DNA of 6,279 bases from Candidatus Njordarchaeota archaeon (GTDB lineage: Archaea > Thermoproteota > JANJXX01 > Panguiarchaeales > Panguiarchaeaceae): the NCBI GenBank assembly GCA_029855985.1, contig JAGSHR010000195.1:1-6279 (forward strand), in the 5' to 3' direction. This document shows, piece after piece, positions 4,900 through 6,279 of this stretch (positions are counted from its first letter, which is position 1; the number at the start of each line of letters is the position of its first letter). The notes beneath the pieces are model-generated. The model saw nothing but the letters and a program-made list of their open reading frames with translations. It had not been told where the DNA came from and made no database searches. Made by a program: the position numbers and the translations under genes.

Positions 4900-4919
4900 G
4901 TATTAATAATTATACTATT
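4896..4919. promoter_or_regulatory. Perfect 8-bp inverted repeat between ATPase TATA box and start
   Basis: AATAGTAT (4896-4903) and ATACTATT (4912-4919) are exact reverse complements with an 8-nt spacer. The element overlaps the TATA-like box and reaches the inferred transcription start, where a bound protein would block TBP/TFB or polymerase. A repressor operator is the natural reading, without direct evidence for the protein involved. Confidence 0.4.
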
Positions 4920-4952
4920 CTTAACGTTTATCGTTTAGCTAAGGGAACAATT

Positions 4953-6257
4953 TTGTCTATTAGGAATACTATCGAGGAAATAATTGGATTCTGGAAGGAG
5001 CTAATGCATCCGAGAGACATTGTAAGACGAGACATTGAATTACCCCTGGACCCAAAGACATTAATTGTAATAACGGGTGTAAGAAGGTCTGGAAAGACGT
5101 ACTTAATGTTCCAGACGATAAAGGATCTTGAGAAAACGGGAGTTGATGAGAAAAACATTTTTTACATTAACTTTGAGGATGAGAGATTCGAGCCGAGAAG
5201 CGAGTATTTGAGTGAGATCATCCCAACAATTAGGGAGAGGTTCACAAAAAGCAAGCAGATATATCTATTCTTAGATGAAATACACAGGATGCCAAAGTGG
5301 GATCAATGGGTAAACAGGTTAATTGCAAGGGGTTACAAGGTGTATGTTAGCGGTTCAACATCCGCCCTTAAACCGCACAATATTCCAAGCGCACTGAGAG
5401 GCAGGGCAATCACATACATGATTTCGCCACTATCATTCAAAGAATTCTTGAAATTCAAGGGAGTGAAAAAAACATCAGCGAGTGACTATAAAAGTGACGA
5501 ATCAAGGGGGGTTCTCTACGGTTACATCAGAGAGTACCTTGATTTCGGCGGTTTCCCACAGATCGTTAAGTTGAGTGACAGACGGGAGAAAGTGCTGCTG
5601 CTTCAAGAATACTTTAGAACCATCATGTATCGAGACATTTTGGAGGGCGGGGAAATCAGAGACGAAACACTTCTAGAATTAATTTTAAAGTACTTAATGT
5701 CCTCCTTGATTTTTAGCTCACAAAAACTGTTCAATTACCTCAAAACACTCGGTTTCAAAACCAGTAAAAACACAATTCTAAAATACAAGAGAGAAATCGA
5801 GAAGTCCTACATGCTAACACAGGTAACAATCTACTCGAAAAGTATCAAGGACCAAGCCCAATACCCCAAAAAGATTTACACGATTGATCACGGGTTAAGA
5901 AGAGCAATAAGCCCCGTTTTTAAAGAGAGTTACCCATTAACAATGGAAAACCTTGTCTTCCTAGAGTTACTAAAAAGAAAGAAACCTGGAGAGGAGATAC
6001 ATTACTGGAAGTCCAGAAATAATAGGGAAGTTGATTTTGTAACGATAGAATTAACAAAAGTTAAACAACTAACCCAAGTCTCCTACATGATTGATGACGA
6101 GAGAACAAGGAAAAGAGAAGAAAAATCTTTAATCAGAGCCATGAGGGAATTTAACCTCAGAGAGGGAAAAATTGTAACATGGGATCATGAAGAGACAAAG
6201 AAAATTGGTGAAAAGGTAATTAGGTATGTTCCCATTTGGCGATTCCTTCTCAGTTAA
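4953..6257 (+). CDS. P-loop ATPase, AAA_14/DUF4143 family
   Basis: The 434-residue soluble protein has an N-terminal ATPase and a C-terminal nuclease-like fold. Walker A is GVRRSGKT (42-49, Lys48), Walker B is IYLFLDEI (103-110, Asp108/Glu109), a sensor-like strand is YVSGSTSAL (131-139), and LRGRA (148-152) carries a possible arginine finger. DFGGFP (197-202) is a family landmark. A winged-helix-like middle (about 250-290, 'TSKNTILKYKREIEKSYML') leads to the DUF4143 region: ENLVFLELL (332-340), EVDFV (359-363) and TQVSY (374-378). These resemble the E / D / (D/E)-x-K positions of the PD-(D/E)XK fold, but Gln-Val-Ser replaces the catalytic E-x-K, so nuclease activity is doubtful. Such ATPases are abundant in archaea and their role is unsettled. 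TTG at 4953 is the first usable start and has only a weak AGG upstream; ATG 5004 is an alternative, but it would remove the helix that usually precedes the P-loop. It is divergent from the thiolase operon and seems to be a single-gene unit. Confidence 0.9.
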   Translation: MSIRNTIEEIIGFWKELMHPRDIVRRDIELPLDPKTLIVITGVRRSGKTYLMFQTIKDLEKTGVDEKNIFYINFEDERFEPRSEYLSEIIPTIRERFTKSKQIYLFLDEIHRMPKWDQWVNRLIARGYKVYVSGSTSALKPHNIPSALRGRAITYMISPLSFKEFLKFKGVKKTSASDYKSDESRGVLYGYIREYLDFGGFPQIVKLSDRREKVLLLQEYFRTIMYRDILEGGEIRDETLLELILKYLMSSLIFSSQKLFNYLKTLGFKTSKNTILKYKREIEKSYMLTQVTIYSKSIKDQAQYPKKIYTIDHGLRRAISPVFKESYPLTMENLVFLELLKRKKPGEEIHYWKSRNNREVDFVTIELTKVKQLTQVSYMIDDERTRKREEKSLIRAMREFNLREGKIVTWDHEETKKIGEKVIRYVPIWRFLLS

Positions 6258-6279
6258 CAGCGGGATACGATTCTTAGAC

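Noticed and set aside
4928..5158. Minus-strand ORF overlapping the start of the ATPase gene
   Set aside because: It is antisense to the conserved P-loop region of the ATPase and has no family features.
1..6279. tRNA or rRNA genes, CRISPR arrays, insertion sequences, attachment sites
   Set aside because: I saw no cloverleaf-like GC-rich segment, no regularly spaced repeat array, and no transposase or integrase coding sequence with terminal repeats on either strand.

Overview
The window looks like a piece of an archaeal chromosome. Evidence: it is AT-rich; intergenic boxes resemble archaeal TATA elements (TTATATAA, TTTTATAAA); Shine-Dalgarno motifs match the archaeal 16S tail (GGTG, GGAGGTG); GTG and TTG starts are used freely; and the families present (SCP2-type thiolase paired with a DUF35 Zn-ribbon/OB protein, an AAA ATPase with a DUF4143 tail, a PadR regulator with a TRASH-like metal motif) are typical of archaea. 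The lineage cannot be fixed from this sequence.

Layout from left to right: (1) 1-314, plus strand, the C-terminal end of an ABC-transporter substrate-binding protein of the siderophore/cobalamin/metal class, cut by the window edge. (2) 344-826, minus strand, convergent with it, a PadR-type winged-helix regulator carrying a C-terminal cysteine cluster that fits the TRASH metal-binding pattern. (3) 827-1095, an AT-rich gap holding the PadR promoter and several dyads that could be operators. (4) 1096-2856, minus strand, a ClC chloride channel/transporter with two C-terminal CBS domains; it keeps the gating glutamate but has valine at the usual proton-glutamate site. (5) 3029-4629, minus strand, a two-gene operon: thiolase followed after about two dozen bases by its DUF35 partner. 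(6) 4630-4952, a divergent intergenic region with a promoter for each side, each with its own inverted repeat. (7) 4953-6257, plus strand, a P-loop ATPase of the AAA_14/DUF4143 type.

The thiolase and DUF35 proteins almost certainly act together on CoA thioesters (acetoacetyl-CoA formation or cleavage), as in the archaeal mevalonate-pathway complex, although HMG-CoA synthase, the usual third member, is not in the window. The PadR/TRASH protein is the most novel-looking gene: a metal-responsive PadR next to a probable metal or metal-chelate uptake gene is a reasonable hypothesis. The ClC channel and the ATPase look like independent units. The four minus-strand genes share one translation-initiation geometry (anti-SD register ending 7 nt before the start codon), which was used to choose starts. 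I see no mobile element, CRISPR array or structural RNA gene.
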